Notes: generated from the letters alone by a model not told the origin. Shown: positions 18,066-31,138, counted from the stretch's first letter. The stretch: DNA of 64,000 bases from Marinobacterium sedimentorum (GCF_024267675.1 NZ_JALDYX010000008.1:62001-126000), one strand, 5' to 3'. Made by a program: numbers and translations.

Positions 18066-19592
18066 TCAACCGCGGTTTGAGATCAGCGTCAGTGGTGCCT
18101 CGCCCAGAAGCCCTTCCAGGTAGGTTGCTACGGCAGCACATTCGGTTTCCTGCAGGTAGAGTCCCTGCTTGGTGCGTCGCCACAGCACGTCTTCTAGCTC
18201 CAGTGCCCATTCCTGTTCGACCAGATAGCGCACTTCCCGTGCATAAAGGGTGGCGCCAAAGTGTGTGCCCAGGTCTTCGATTGAGGTGCACCCCTTAAGA
18301 ATGCTGTGGCTGAGGGTGCCGTAAGTGCGCACAAAGCGGCGTGCCAGCGCCACCGGCAGCCATGGGTACTGGCGCGCGAGCTGGCTCAGCAGCTTGTGCT
18401 GGTTTTCGAAGTCACCACCGGGCAGAGCCGCGTTGCGGGTCCAGGCGCCACGGGCCTTGGGGAAGTGTTCGCAAATGCTGTTGGTGGCGGCTTCCGCCAG
18501 CTTGCGGTAGGTCGTGATCTTGCCGCCAAACACCGACAGCAGCGGAGCCTTGCCGGGGGCGACGTCGGTTTCAAAGGCATAGTCGCGGGAGGCTTTCTGG
18601 GCGGAACCGGCTTCATCGTCCATCAGCGGGCGTACGCCGGAGTAACTCCAGACCACATCACTGACGGCGATCTTGTGCTTGAAGTGGCTGTTCACCACCG
18701 AGATCAGGTAGTCGGTTTCCTCCGCCGAAATGGCCACATCCCGCGGGTTACCCTGATAGTCGACATCGGTGGTGCCCACCAGTGAGAAATTGTCCTCGTA
18801 GGGAATCACAAACACGATACGGTTGTCTTCGTTCTGCAGTATGTAGGCCTGATGCTCGTCGTGAATGCGCGGCACGACGATATGGCTGCCTTTTACCATG
18901 CGGATTTGCTTGGGCGCGGGGATGGTCATGGTTTCGTTGAACAGCCGGCTGACCCAGGGGCCGGCGGCGTTGACCAGAGCGCGGCAGTAATGCACTTCTT
19001 CGTTGCCGCTGCGCTGACACTTGAGGGTAACCGCCCAGAGTTCGCCTTCGCGTTCGGCCTTGATGGCGCGGGAGCGGGTGCGGATGTCGGCGCCTTTTTC
19101 CCGTGCCGCCATGGCCACCAGCACCACCAGGCGCGCATCGTCGACCCAGCCGTCGGAGTATTCAAAGCCGCGGGTTATCTCGTTGATGAGCGGGCCCTGG
19201 GGCGCAAACTTGATGCCGTTGGAGGCGGGCAGCAGTTCGCGCTTGGCCAGGTTGTCGTACAGAAACAGGCCGGCGCGAATCATCCAGGCCGGACGCAGAT
19301 GGGGCCGGTGGGGCAGGCGAAAGCGCAACGGCCACATGATATGGGGTGAATTGCGCAGCAGGCATTCGCGTTCGGCCAGGGCTTCGCGCACCAGGCGAAA
19401 TTCGTAGTGCTCCAGATAGCGCAGGCCACCGTGAATCAGCTTGCTGCTGCTGGAGGACGTGGCTGACGCCAGATCATCCATTTCACACAGCAAAACCTGC
19501 AGGCCGCGACCGGCTGCATCCATGGCGATACCGGCACCATTAACGCCGCCACCGATGACGATGAGATCCTGGACGGTCTGTTCAGAGGTCAT
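18066..19592 (-). CDS. glpD: Glycerol-3-phosphate dehydrogenase, aerobic (FAD)
   Basis: A 508-residue membrane-associated flavoprotein that oxidises glycerol-3-phosphate to dihydroxyacetone phosphate and passes electrons to quinone. The FAD motif VIGGGVNGAGIAMDAAGRG is at the N-terminus. SSSSSKLIHGGLRYLEHYEF and FGGKITTYRKLAE are GlpD blocks. Length is normal. Two adjoining GlpR-like sites and a sigma-70-like promoter lie in the 378-base region upstream, so glpD is separate from glpR though on the same strand. Confidence 0.97.
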   Translation of the reverse strand: MTSEQTVQDLIVIGGGVNGAGIAMDAAGRGLQVLLCEMDDLASATSSSSSKLIHGGLRYLEHYEFRLVREALAERECLLRNSPHIMWPLRFRLPHRPHLRPAWMIRAGLFLYDNLAKRELLPASNGIKFAPQGPLINEITRGFEYSDGWVDDARLVVLVAMAAREKGADIRTRSRAIKAEREGELWAVTLKCQRSGNEEVHYCRALVNAAGPWVSRLFNETMTIPAPKQIRMVKGSHIVVPRIHDEHQAYILQNEDNRIVFVIPYEDNFSLVGTTDVDYQGNPRDVAISAEETDYLISVVNSHFKHKIAVSDVVWSYSGVRPLMDDEAGSAQKASRDYAFETDVAPGKAPLLSVFGGKITTYRKLAEAATNSICEHFPKARGAWTRNAALPGGDFENQHKLLSQLARQYPWLPVALARRFVRTYGTLSHSILKGCTSIEDLGTHFGATLYAREVRYLVEQEWALELEDVLWRRTKQGLYLQETECAAVATYLEGLLGEAPLTLISNRG

Positions 19593-19691
19593 GCTGTATC
19601 TGTCTCCGCGTCGGGAGGGCGGCCTGACGCGGGCCTCCCTGAATCCTGTAATTGAGCCGATACCCCGCAGGGTTATCAGACGATGGATATA

Positions 19692-19721
19692 ACTATACTA
19701 TTCGATAACGAAAATAAACAA
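19692..19721 (-). promoter_or_regulatory. Putative glpD promoter
   Basis: Read leftward, TTGTTT (19721-19716) and TATAGT (19697-19692) are 18 bases apart. The GlpR-like sites overlap it. The remainder of 19593-19970 has no recognised gene. Confidence 0.5.
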
Positions 19722-19736
19722 TCACAAACGAACATT
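19697..19736. promoter_or_regulatory. Tandem GlpR-like operators of glpD
   Basis: Two adjoining 20-bp sites: 19697-19716 matches WATGTTCGWTAWCGAACATW at 17 positions, and 19717-19736 at about 14 with an intact CGAACAT half. This recalls the paired GlpR operators of E. coli glpD. Confidence 0.65.
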
Positions 19737-19970
19737 ATTTTGATGAAATATATTCGGGTTGTGACTGGAACTATGGCTATTCGAATGCTGGCGCGCAGAA
19801 ATTGCAGCCAGGGCCTGGTTGAAAAGGCGCAGTTGTAGTTGGTGGTTACAAGAGACTGAGCATCGGCGCAGGCGCCTGCTCGCAAGAAAAGGGCGGTAGA
19901 AAGGGCGGTAGAAAGGGGGGCTAAGCGGCACGTGTAGCGGGGTGGATCGTCGGGACTGAGGGCGCAGCCC

Positions 19971-20729
19971 TCAGACGATGTGCAGTTCCACCTGATGCTC
20001 AATCAGTTGCTGGCGAATCTCCGCCGGCGGGACCTGGTCGGTGAAGAAATGGTCAGCCTGCACTATGTTGCCCAGGCGTACCATGGCGTTGCGACCAAAC
20101 TTGGAGTGGTCCGCCGCCAGCAGCACCTGGCGGGAATTGGCAATAATGGTCTGGGCGACCCGTACTTCGCGATAGTCAAAGTCCAGCAGGGTGCCGTCAC
20201 TGTGGATGCCGCTGATGCCGATAATGCCAAAATCCATCTGAAACTGGTTGATAAAGTCCCGCGTGGCTTCGCCGACGATGCCGCCGTCACGGTTGCGTAC
20301 CTCGCCGCCGGCGACGATCACGGTAAAGTCTTCCTTGGCGCAGAGAATCGAGGCGACGTGCAGGTTGTTGGTCACCACGCGCAGATTGTTGTGGTTGAGC
20401 AGGGCGCGGGCGATAGTTTCGGTGGTCGTGCCTATATTGATAAACAGCGAGGCACCATCCGGAATGATCTTGACCAGTTGCTGGGCAATCTTTTCCTTGG
20501 CGTCCAGATCCATGATCTTGCGGGCCTGGTAGGCGGTGTTTTCGGTGCTGGATTCAACGCCGGCGCCGCCATGGTGTCGTCGCAGCTTGTTATCCTGTGC
20601 CAGCTGATTCAGGTCGCGCCTGATGGTTTGGGGCGTCACCTGAAAGTGCTCGACCAGCTCGTCGATGGTGACAAATCCGGTGGCCTGGACCTTCTCGAGA
20701 ATCAGGTCCTGTCTGCGCCGCTGTGTCAT
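19971..20729 (-). CDS. glpR: Glycerol-3-phosphate regulon repressor (DeoR family)
   Basis: A 252-residue DeoR-family repressor. The helix-turn-helix is [20 protein letters not shown], and the sugar-phosphate sensor includes [26 protein letters not shown] and the GlpR-typical [24 protein letters not shown]. Start [14 protein letters not shown] (20729) matches the E. coli GlpR start and has AAGGAAG upstream; an earlier ATG at 20774 adds 15 residues without homology. It is divergent from glpK. GlpR-like sites before glpD, glpK and glpS mark its likely targets. Confidence 0.95.
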   Translation of the reverse strand: MTQRRRQDLILEKVQATGFVTIDELVEHFQVTPQTIRRDLNQLAQDNKLRRHHGGAGVESSTENTAYQARKIMDLDAKEKIAQQLVKIIPDGASLFINIGTTTETIARALLNHNNLRVVTNNLHVASILCAKEDFTVIVAGGEVRNRDGGIVGEATRDFINQFQMDFGIIGISGIHSDGTLLDFDYREVRVAQTIIANSRQVLLAADHSKFGRNAMVRLGNIVQADHFFTDQVPPAEIRQQLIEHQVELHIV

Positions 20730-20940
20730 GGCTTGTAGTCTTCCTTCAAGGGCAATGCCGGTGGCGCTAATCAAGGCCGTGCGCGGTACCGGATTGCATC
20801 GATTCTGCCAGGATGCCTGTAATTGCGCTGATTATCTCATAGATTTAAGGACTTATAGCGCAAAAATGGCGCCTGTGGCTGGGCTGTAGCGGGGTGATGG
20901 TGATGGAAAAAGAAAATACTGCTTGGTTTTTAGTGGCGTA

Positions 20941-20970
20941 ATGGTAAGAATACGAACAAAAAAGAACATT
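20941..20970. promoter_or_regulatory. Putative GlpR-binding region of glpK
   Basis: Contains CGAACA (20953-20958) and AGAACATT (20963-20970) half-sites. Two overlapping 20-bp alignments match the GlpR consensus at 13-14 positions. Weaker than the glpD and glpS sites. Confidence 0.4.
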
Positions 20971-20990
20971 AGTGAACCGCGGGGCGAATC

Positions 20991-22472
20991 ATGACTAAGT
21001 ATCTACTGGCCATCGACCAGGGCACCACCAGCTCAAGGGCCATTATTTTTTCCGGCGAAGGTCAGATTCTGGCCACCAGCCAGCAGGAGTTTGCGCAGCA
21101 CTTTCCAGAAGATGGCTGGGTAGAGCATGCGCCGGGCGATATCTGGGGCACGGTGCTGCAGACCTGTCGCGATGTTATAGCCAAGTGTGGTATCGAGGCG
21201 CAGCAGATTGCCGCCATAGGGATTACCAATCAGCGTGAAACCACCCTGGTATGGGATCGCGTCACCGGCGAGCCGCTTTACAATGCCATCGTCTGGCAGG
21301 ACAGACGCACGGCAAAATACTGCGAGTCGCTCAAGCAGCAGGGCCTCGAACCCCTGATCAGTGAAAAGACCGGGCTGCTGATAGATCCCTATTTTTCCGC
21401 CACCAAGGTTCGCTGGATACTGCAGCAGGTGCCGGGCGCGCGTGAACGTGCCGAGCGCGGGGAGCTGGCATTCGGCACCGTGGATACCTATCTGCTGTGG
21501 CAGCTGACCGGCGGACGAGAGCATCGCACCGATGCCACCAATGCCTCGCGCACCCTTCTGTTCAATATCCATACGCAGCTGTGGGACAAGGAGCTGCTGG
21601 ACCTGTTTGATATCCCGGTCAGCATGTTGCCCCAGGTGATGGACTCATCCGATGACTTCGGGCAGGCGGATGCCGCGCTGCTGGGGGCAGCGATCCCGGT
21701 CTGTGGCGTTGCCGGCGACCAGCAGGCGGCGCTGTTCGGGCAAACCTGCTTTCGCGAAGGCATGGCCAAGAGCACCTATGGCACCGGCTGCTTTTTGATG
21801 CTCAATACAGGCCTCAAGGCGCTCAAGTCCGAGCATCGCCTGTTGACCACCGTGGCCTATCGCCTCAATGGCGTGCCGACCTATGCGCTGGAAGGCAGTA
21901 TCTTTGTGGCCGGCGCCACCATTCAGTGGCTGCGTGATGGCTTGCAGCTGATCCGCGGTGCCAGTGACGCCGAACCCCTGGCAGAGCAAACGTCCCTTGA
22001 TCACGGGGTTTATCTGGTGCCGGCCTTCACGGGCCTGGGCGCACCGCACTGGGACCCCAATGCCCGCGGCGCTATCTTTGGCCTGACCCGGGATACCGGT
22101 ATCAAGGAAATAGTGACCGCCGGCCTGCAGTCGGTCTGTTACCAGACCAAGGATTTGCAAAAAGCCATGGAGAGCGACGGTGTGCGCCCGGTGGCGCTGC
22201 GGGCGGATGGCGGCATGGTCGTCAACAACTGGGTGCTGAGCTATCTGGCCGATATTCTGGGCGCCACCGTCGATAGGCCCAAAATCATCGAAACCACGGC
22301 GCTGGGCGTGGCCTATCTGGCGGGTCTGAGAGTCGGCGTATTTGATTCGCTGGCGTCGCTGGAAAAACTCTGGCAGTGCGATCGCCGCTTTGAGCCCAAG
22401 ATGGACAAGGCCCGTCGTGATAGCCTTTACGATGGCTGGAAAAAGGCCGTGTCCAAGGTACAGACCAACTAA
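20991..22472 (+). CDS. glpK: Glycerol kinase
   Basis: A 493-residue FGGY kinase converting glycerol and ATP to glycerol-3-phosphate. The N-terminal phosphate motif is [23 protein letters not shown], the FGGY signature region [11 protein letters not shown] and the C-terminal [19 protein letters not shown] are typical. No glpF precedes it; uptake is presumably by the ABC transporter starting at 24972. A terminator follows directly. Confidence 0.97.
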   Translation: MTKYLLAIDQGTTSSRAIIFSGEGQILATSQQEFAQHFPEDGWVEHAPGDIWGTVLQTCRDVIAKCGIEAQQIAAIGITNQRETTLVWDRVTGEPLYNAIVWQDRRTAKYCESLKQQGLEPLISEKTGLLIDPYFSATKVRWILQQVPGARERAERGELAFGTVDTYLLWQLTGGREHRTDATNASRTLLFNIHTQLWDKELLDLFDIPVSMLPQVMDSSDDFGQADAALLGAAIPVCGVAGDQQAALFGQTCFREGMAKSTYGTGCFLMLNTGLKALKSEHRLLTTVAYRLNGVPTYALEGSIFVAGATIQWLRDGLQLIRGASDAEPLAEQTSLDHGVYLVPAFTGLGAPHWDPNARGAIFGLTRDTGIKEIVTAGLQSVCYQTKDLQKAMESDGVRPVALRADGGMVVNNWVLSYLADILGATVDRPKIIETTALGVAYLAGLRVGVFDSLASLEKLWQCDRRFEPKMDKARRDSLYDGWKKAVSKVQTN

Positions 22473-22488
22473 TACTGAATGCTTAAAC

Positions 22489-22522
22489 GCCGCCGCTGCC
22501 GCCAGGGAGCGGCGGCTTTTTT
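22489..22522 (+). terminator. Rho-independent terminator after glpK
   Basis: Stem GCCGCCGCT / AGCGGCGGC with a 10-base loop, followed by six T. It lies between the convergent glpK and the sigma-54 activator gene. Confidence 0.9.
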
Positions 22523-22550
22523 ATGCGTGATCGGTTAGTTCACAGCCTGC

Positions 22551-24599
22551 TTAGCCTTGGCGCAGGCCTAGATCGCGCAGGCGCTTGTAAAGGGTGTTGC
22601 GGCTGATGCCAAGCGCCTTGGCAGTGCGGGAGATATTGCCCTCATGCAGGCTGTAGGCCGCCAGGGTCTCGTCTGTCGAGGCTGTATCCTGGGCTGGTGC
22701 CACTGCTGTGCGAAAGACGTCGACACCACTTGCGGGCCAGGGGTCGGCTTTCTGTCTGGGCGCTCTCATGGTGGCGCCGCCGGCTGTTGCGGGGTTATCC
22801 AGCGCATTGTCCCTGGGCTCGGACAGGGCGCTGCGCTGTTGTTCTATATCCTGAAAGAAGTCATCGGGCAGATGCCAGGGTTCGATAGCATCCTCGTCCG
22901 CCATGGCCAGGGCGATCTGCAGTACGCTGATCAGCTGGCGAATGTTGCCGGGCCAGGGGTGCTGATCGAACAGGTTGAGGATTTCATCGGATAAGGGGGC
23001 GGGCTGGTTGGCTTCGCGGTGCAGCAGGTGCACCTGCTGGAAGAGTTCACGCCTGTCGGTACGTTCACGCAAGGGCGGCAGTTCGATGTTCAGGCCGGTC
23101 ACGCGGTAGTACAGGTCCTGGCGAAAGAGCCCATCCTGCACCTGGCTGCGCAGGCAGCGGTTGGTGGCGGAAACAAGTTTTATATCCACCGGATAGGACT
23201 CGGTTGAGCCCAGCGGGGTGACCTTGCGTTCCTGCAGCACGCGCAGCAGCCGGGCCTGGGCCTGGAGTGGCATTTCACCAATTTCATCGAGAAAGAGCGT
23301 GCCTTTGTGGGCCTTGCGGATCAGGCCTATGGCACCCTTGTTGCTGGCGCCGGTAAAGGCACCTTTTTCATAGCCGAAGAGTTCCGACTCCACCAGCTCG
23401 CCCGGAATGGCGGCGCAGTTGACGGCCACCAGCGAATAGCGGCGGCGCGCGCTGTGCTGATGCAGCGCCTTGACGAAGACCTCTTTGCCGACACCGGTCT
23501 CACCGTGGATCAGAATCGGAATCTCTTTCTCGATAATGCGCTCGGCCTGGCGTACGCAGCGATCGACACGGGCATCGCCGTAACCAATACGGTTCAGGCC
23601 GATAACGCCATCACTGGCAGCAGGCGCTGTGCTTGCATTGGTCGCAGCGGGGCTCGAAGGATGAGTGGCCGGGGCGGCACTGCTTGCTGCGATACTGGCG
23701 CCGCCGGCCTTGTGCTGGCGAAAATCCACCGCCTGAATTACCCGTTCGATGGGCCTTTTGATCACGCCGTACATATGATGCTGACCGGGAGTTCTGAGCT
23801 GCAGCGGCTGCAGTTCGGGCTGGTTTTTCAGCTCGCGCAGCGGGCAACTGAACAGCTGGCTGATGCTGGCCAGTGCCAGGTCGTATCCGAGTAGCAGCTC
23901 GGCCCGCCTGTTGGCCGAAATAATGGTGCCTTCCTCATTGAATACCAGCAGGCCGGACCATTGGCTGTCGAGGTTGTCCAGATTGGTGTTGAAAGTGAGC
24001 AAAAAGTGTTCAGCACCGAAGGTGTTGATGATGAGGCGATTTTCCACCGATTGTGACATCAGTTTGACCATGCCCAGCGTATGGGCCTGGGGCAGGTAGG
24101 CATCGCTGGAGACATCCAGGACACCCAGCAGGTCACGATTGACATCAAAGATGGGGGCAGCGGAGCCGATCATGAAGCGGTTGGCTTTGAGGAAATGTTC
24201 GTCGCGCTGTACCTGCACCGCCTGGCCGGAGGCGATGACGGTACCTATGGCATTGGTGCCGTGGGTCTTTTCGAGCCAGCTGGTGCCCTGTTGGAAAAAA
24301 GCCTTCTGACGCTGGCCGACAAAGCGCTGATCGCCCCAGCCATTGAGTACCTGGCCGCGGCAGTCGGTAAGCAGAATCATGCATTTGCTGTTGGAGAGAA
24401 TATTTTCATAGAAGGGCAGTACTTCCTGCCCTGTGGTGTGCACCAGCGAGTTGTGTTCTTCGCGCAGTAGCTTGCACTCGGAGCTGCCCAGCTGCTGCAG
24501 CCCGGGCTGGCTTTCGTGTTCCAGTCCGAACGAGCGGCAGCGGTCCCAGGAGTCAAGGATCAGGCTGTCATGTTCGGTGTCGCTGTTCGGAGTGCTCAT
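22551..24599 (-). CDS. Sigma-54-dependent activator, AcoR-like (GAF-PAS-AAA+-Fis HTH)
   Basis: A 682-residue enhancer-binding protein. A GAF-like sensor covers roughly 60-200 and a PAS-like part about 215-275. An Ala/Thr/Ser/Pro-rich linker lies near 300-330. The AAA+ domain has Walker A GETGVGKE, the sigma-54 contact loop GAFTGA and Walker B GTLFLDEIGEMP. The C-terminal Fis helix-turn-helix is NISRTAKALGISRNTLYKRL. It lies between glpK and the glycerol ABC operon, divergent from the latter. A -24/-12 promoter in front of glpS makes that operon its likely target. The signal is unknown; glycerol or an alcohol/aldehyde is a guess. Confidence 0.9.
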   Translation of the reverse strand: MSTPNSDTEHDSLILDSWDRCRSFGLEHESQPGLQQLGSSECKLLREEHNSLVHTTGQEVLPFYENILSNSKCMILLTDCRGQVLNGWGDQRFVGQRQKAFFQQGTSWLEKTHGTNAIGTVIASGQAVQVQRDEHFLKANRFMIGSAAPIFDVNRDLLGVLDVSSDAYLPQAHTLGMVKLMSQSVENRLIINTFGAEHFLLTFNTNLDNLDSQWSGLLVFNEEGTIISANRRAELLLGYDLALASISQLFSCPLRELKNQPELQPLQLRTPGQHHMYGVIKRPIERVIQAVDFRQHKAGGASIAASSAAPATHPSSPAATNASTAPAASDGVIGLNRIGYGDARVDRCVRQAERIIEKEIPILIHGETGVGKEVFVKALHQHSARRRYSLVAVNCAAIPGELVESELFGYEKGAFTGASNKGAIGLIRKAHKGTLFLDEIGEMPLQAQARLLRVLQERKVTPLGSTESYPVDIKLVSATNRCLRSQVQDGLFRQDLYYRVTGLNIELPPLRERTDRRELFQQVHLLHREANQPAPLSDEILNLFDQHPWPGNIRQLISVLQIALAMADEDAIEPWHLPDDFFQDIEQQRSALSEPRDNALDNPATAGGATMRAPRQKADPWPASGVDVFRTAVAPAQDTASTDETLAAYSLHEGNISRTAKALGISRNTLYKRLRDLGLRQG

Positions 24600-24633
24600 G
24601 GGGCTGGCTCTTTATTGTTTTTATAGTGTGGAG

Positions 24634-24748
24634 TGCTGTTCAGGTGCGTGTTTGCCTGTGCACTGTTGCTCCTGTTACAGGGTTGAACAGTGCGCTGAGT
24701 GTTCAATCATCTGTTCAATTGACTGCTCAGTCAACAGTGTTCTGAACA
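24634..24748. promoter_or_regulatory. Cluster of TGTTC/GAACA elements (candidate activator sites)
   Basis: TGTTCA or its complement occurs near 24637, 24683, 24700 and 24712, and TGTTCTGAACA forms an 11-bp palindrome at 24738-24748. The cluster is 110-220 bases before the -24/-12 promoter, a normal enhancer distance. Assignment to the sigma-54 activator is inference. Confidence 0.4.
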
Positions 24749-24775
24749 TAAATGTTCGATTACGAACATTTATGT
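24746..24775. promoter_or_regulatory. 30-bp perfect palindrome containing a consensus GlpR operator
   Basis: Arms ACATAAATGTTCG and CGAACATTTATGT around ATTA. The inner part AATGTTCGATTACGAACATT agrees with the GlpR consensus. It lies about 82 bases before the -24 element of the glpS promoter. Confidence 0.75.
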
Positions 24776-24856
24776 CACAGGGATATTTTAAGTTATTTAT
24801 TAAATAATCGTTACAAAACAAACATTTGGTATTTTTTTAGGCGTTTTTTTGTGTTT

Positions 24857-24872
24857 TGGCATGATGTTCGCT
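24857..24872 (+). promoter_or_regulatory. Sigma-54 (-24/-12) promoter of glpSTPQUV
   Basis: TGGCATGATGTTCGCT has the invariant GG (24858-24859) and GC (24870-24871) with the required 10-base gap, and fits TGGCACG-N4-TTGCW closely. The start would be near 24883, about 90 bases before glpS. Confidence 0.7.
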
Positions 24873-24877
24873 TTCCT

Positions 24878-24895
24878 TTGTTCGTATTCGAAAAA
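24878..24895. promoter_or_regulatory. GlpR-like box at the glpS transcription start
   Basis: TTGTTCG-TATT-CGAAAAA resembles the GlpR operator, with a good left half and a weaker right half. It covers the start expected from the sigma-54 promoter. Confidence 0.45.
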
Positions 24896-24971
24896 GCTGT
24901 GAGCCGCAGAGTTTGCAGTGCACCGGCCGCCTGAACAGGCGGCCATGACAATAAGAACAAGGGACGACACT

Positions 24972-26075
24972 ATGTCGCTAACACTGGAAAACATCACGCG
25001 GGTGGTGGATGGCGTGCCATTCATCAGCGATGCGAATATCAGCTTCGAACCCGGATCTTTCAATGTCTTGCTGGGCCACACCCTGGCCGGCAAAACCTCT
25101 CTGATGCGACTGATGGCCGGGCTCGATAAACCGACCCAGGGCCGAGTGCTGATGGACGGTGCCGATGTCACCGGCATGCCAGTACAGCAGCGCAATGTCT
25201 CCATGGTCTACCAGCAGTTCATCAACTATCCCAACCTGACGGTACGGGAAAATATCGCCTCGCCGCTGCGTTTGTCGAAAATGCCGGAATCCCAGATCAA
25301 AAAGCGCGTTGACGAAACGGCGGCCATGTTGCGCATCGACCCCTTTTTGGATCGCCTGCCACTGGAGCTCTCCGGCGGGCAGCAGCAGCGCACCGCCATG
25401 GCGCGGGCGCTGGTGAAGGATGCGAGCCTGATATTGTTCGATGAGCCGCTGGTGAACCTGGATTACAAGCTGCGTGAAGAGTTGCGCATTGAATTGCGTG
25501 AGCTGTTCAAGGAGCGTCGTTCCATCGCCATCTATGCCACCACCGAGCCCAACGAAGCGCTGGCACTGGGGGGCACCACCACCCTGTTGCATGAGGGGCG
25601 TATTATTCAGTCGGGCCCGGTGAATGTCGTCTATCGTCAGCCGGTGAACGTGACGTCGGCGGCGCTGTTCAGTGAGCCACCGATCAATCTGCTGGGTGGA
25701 CGGGTGTCCGAGTCGGAAGTCACCTTCGATGAATATGCCCACTTTCCGCTGAATCAGGATCTGCGTGATCTGACACCCGGTGATTACTGCTTTGGTGTGC
25801 GCCCGAGTCATATAGGTCTGGTGCCGCGCAATGATGATGATCTGGAGCTGTCGATGCAGGTCGAGCTGGCTGAAATCAGTGGCTCGGAAACCTTTATGCA
25901 CGTCAAGAACCGCCATTTCAGTCTGGTATTGCAGCTGTCGGGGGTGCATGAGTACCGCACCGACGCGCCTATCAAGGTGTATCTGCCGACCCACAAGCTG
26001 TTTGTGTTCGACAGCAGCGGCGCCATGTTGCAGGCACCGACACGTCTGGTACAGGGGGCTGCAAACCATGTTTGA
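24972..26075 (+). CDS. glpS: Glycerol ABC transporter ATP-binding protein GlpS
   Basis: A 367-residue ATPase of the sugar/glycerol ABC class. Walker A is GHTLAGKT, a GlpS-type variant. The signature LSGGQQQRTAMARAL and Walker B LILFDEPLVNLD are intact. A C-terminal TOBE-like regulatory domain follows (about 235-367). ATG 24972 has AAGGGA upstream; the longer frame from 24918 lacks homology. First gene of a six-gene operon like glpSTPQUV of Rhizobium, an inner-membrane glycerol importer. Confidence 0.9.
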   Translation: MSLTLENITRVVDGVPFISDANISFEPGSFNVLLGHTLAGKTSLMRLMAGLDKPTQGRVLMDGADVTGMPVQQRNVSMVYQQFINYPNLTVRENIASPLRLSKMPESQIKKRVDETAAMLRIDPFLDRLPLELSGGQQQRTAMARALVKDASLILFDEPLVNLDYKLREELRIELRELFKERRSIAIYATTEPNEALALGGTTTLLHEGRIIQSGPVNVVYRQPVNVTSAALFSEPPINLLGGRVSESEVTFDEYAHFPLNQDLRDLTPGDYCFGVRPSHIGLVPRNDDDLELSMQVELAEISGSETFMHVKNRHFSLVLQLSGVHEYRTDAPIKVYLPTHKLFVFDSSGAMLQAPTRLVQGAANHV

Positions 26076-26134
26076 TACAGATCTGAAATCCTGTGCGGAC
26101 ACAGCTATCTGCGCGCTGCAGGGGGTTGTACATC

Positions 26135-27231
26135 ATGGCTGAGATACATCTGAAATCACTCGCACACAGCTACAGTGCCAATCCATCGGGCCCTGAGGAC
26201 TATGCTATCCGCGAAATGGATCATGTCTGGCACCAGGGCGGCGCCTATGCCTTGCTGGGGCCGTCCGGCTGCGGCAAGAGTACTTTGCTGAACATTATTT
26301 CCGGTCTGCTGGCGCCGTCCGAGGGCGAGGTGCTGTTCGATAATGTGCGCGTTAACGAGTTGTCACCCAAGGATCGCAATATCGCCCAAGTGTTCCAGTT
26401 CCCGGTAATCTACGACTCCATGACGGTGTTCGACAACCTGGCCTTTCCGTTGCGCAACGCCAAGGTGCCGGAGCCCAAGGTGCGTGCCAAGGTGAATGAA
26501 GTGGCCGAGATTCTGGAGCTGCATCCGGTACTGCACAACAAGGCCAAGAATCTGACCGCCGACGAAAAGCAGAAGGTGTCCATGGGCCGCGGCCTGGTGC
26601 GCGACGATGTCTCGGCCATCCTGTTTGACGAGCCGCTCACCGTTATAGATCCGCACCTGAAGTGGAAGCTGCGCCGCAAGCTCAAGCAGATTCACGAGCA
26701 GTTCAATATCACCATGGTGTATGTGACCCACGATCAGCTGGAGGCCTCGACCTTCGCCGACAAGATCGCCGTGATGTACGGCGGCCAGATCGTGCAGTTC
26801 GGCACGCCGCGGGAACTGTTCGAGTCGCCCAATCATACCTTCGTCGGCTTTTTCATTGGCAGTCCCGGCATGAACCTGATTGAAGTACGTCGCTGTGAGG
26901 GCGGGGTCACCTTTGATGGCTTCAAGGTGGCGTTGAGCGATGAGCTGAACGAACACCTGGCGCTGGTACCCAGCGACAACCTCAAGGTCGGTATTCGCCC
27001 GGAGTTTGTGCATATCTGGGATGGCCCCAGCGATGATGCTTTTGAGGCCCAGGTGAAGCATACCGAAGATCTTGGTACCTACAAGATCGTCACCTTCGAG
27101 CTGGGCGGACAGACGCTCAAGGCCCGCATGGATGAAGACCGCGAAGTGCCCAACGGGCGCGCCTATGTGAGCTTTCCGCAGCAATGGCTGAAACTCTATG
27201 TCGATGAGTTCCTGGTTGAGGAGCAAGCCCG

Positions 27232-27235
<4 letters not shown>
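26135..27235 (+). CDS. glpT: Glycerol ABC transporter ATP-binding protein GlpT
   Basis: A 366-residue ABC ATPase, partner of GlpS. Walker A GPSGCGKST is canonical and Walker B is ILFDEPLTVIDP. The ABC signature is replaced by LTADEKQKVSMGRGL, so it lacks LSGGQ. That pattern fits a heterodimer with one degenerate signature. A TOBE-like C-terminal domain is present. The start at 26135 is chosen by homology. The last codons overlap glpP by four bases. This is the ABC GlpT, unrelated to the glycerol-3-phosphate antiporter of the same name. Confidence 0.88.
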
Positions 27236-28101
<866 letters not shown>

Positions 28102-28111
28102 GGTTCGAATC

Positions 28112-28918
<807 letters not shown>

Positions 28919-28929
28919 GGAGACGACGC

Positions 28930-29205
28930 ATGATTAGCTGGATGGCATGGACCTTACCGGTCGCAATATTTTTTTCCACCATTGGCATCATTCTGGTCTG
29001 CATGACGGCCTATGAACTGTACTCGCCCTGTGTCGAGCGCAAGGGCTTTCTGCCGATCTCCACCACCCGCGGCGACCGCCTCTTTATCGGTTTGCTGGCA
29101 AGCGCCTACTTCCACCTGACGTACGTCGGTCTGACCGACATGTCGCTGTGGCTGCCGCTGGGCATCTCGGTCATCTGGCTGGCGATCGTGCTGCGCTGGG
29201 GCTGA
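28930..29205 (+). CDS. glpU: DUF2160-type small membrane protein GlpU
   Basis: A 91-residue protein with a hydrophobic first segment (PVAIFFSTIGIILVCMTAY), a polar loop with CVERKGFLPISTTRGDRLF, and two further hydrophobic segments. It sits between permease and binding-protein genes, the position of glpU in Rhizobium glycerol operons. AAGGAGACGACGC precedes the ATG. The function of GlpU proteins is not known; a transporter accessory role is inferred. Confidence 0.82.
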   Translation: MISWMAWTLPVAIFFSTIGIILVCMTAYELYSPCVERKGFLPISTTRGDRLFIGLLASAYFHLTYVGLTDMSLWLPLGISVIWLAIVLRWG

Positions 29206-29361
29206 AACCAAACCTGCAAGGGTGTTTTACGCAAGACTGCTTAACCCAAGCCCCGACAACGGTCGCAAGGCCGTGCCGGTAATAAGAAAGACAGGCTGGA
29301 TCAAGGCGACACGGCGTTGCTGCGGCCACCTGAAATGCAATCAACTCCAATGAGGTTGACG

Positions 29362-31110
<1,749 letters not shown>

Positions 31111-31138
31111 TTCCTTGCACTGATTACTGGCGCATCCG

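Noticed and set aside
19891..19914. Two tandem copies of GGGCGGTAGAAA
   Set aside because: Only two units with no wider structure; likely chance slippage in the glpR-glpD spacer.
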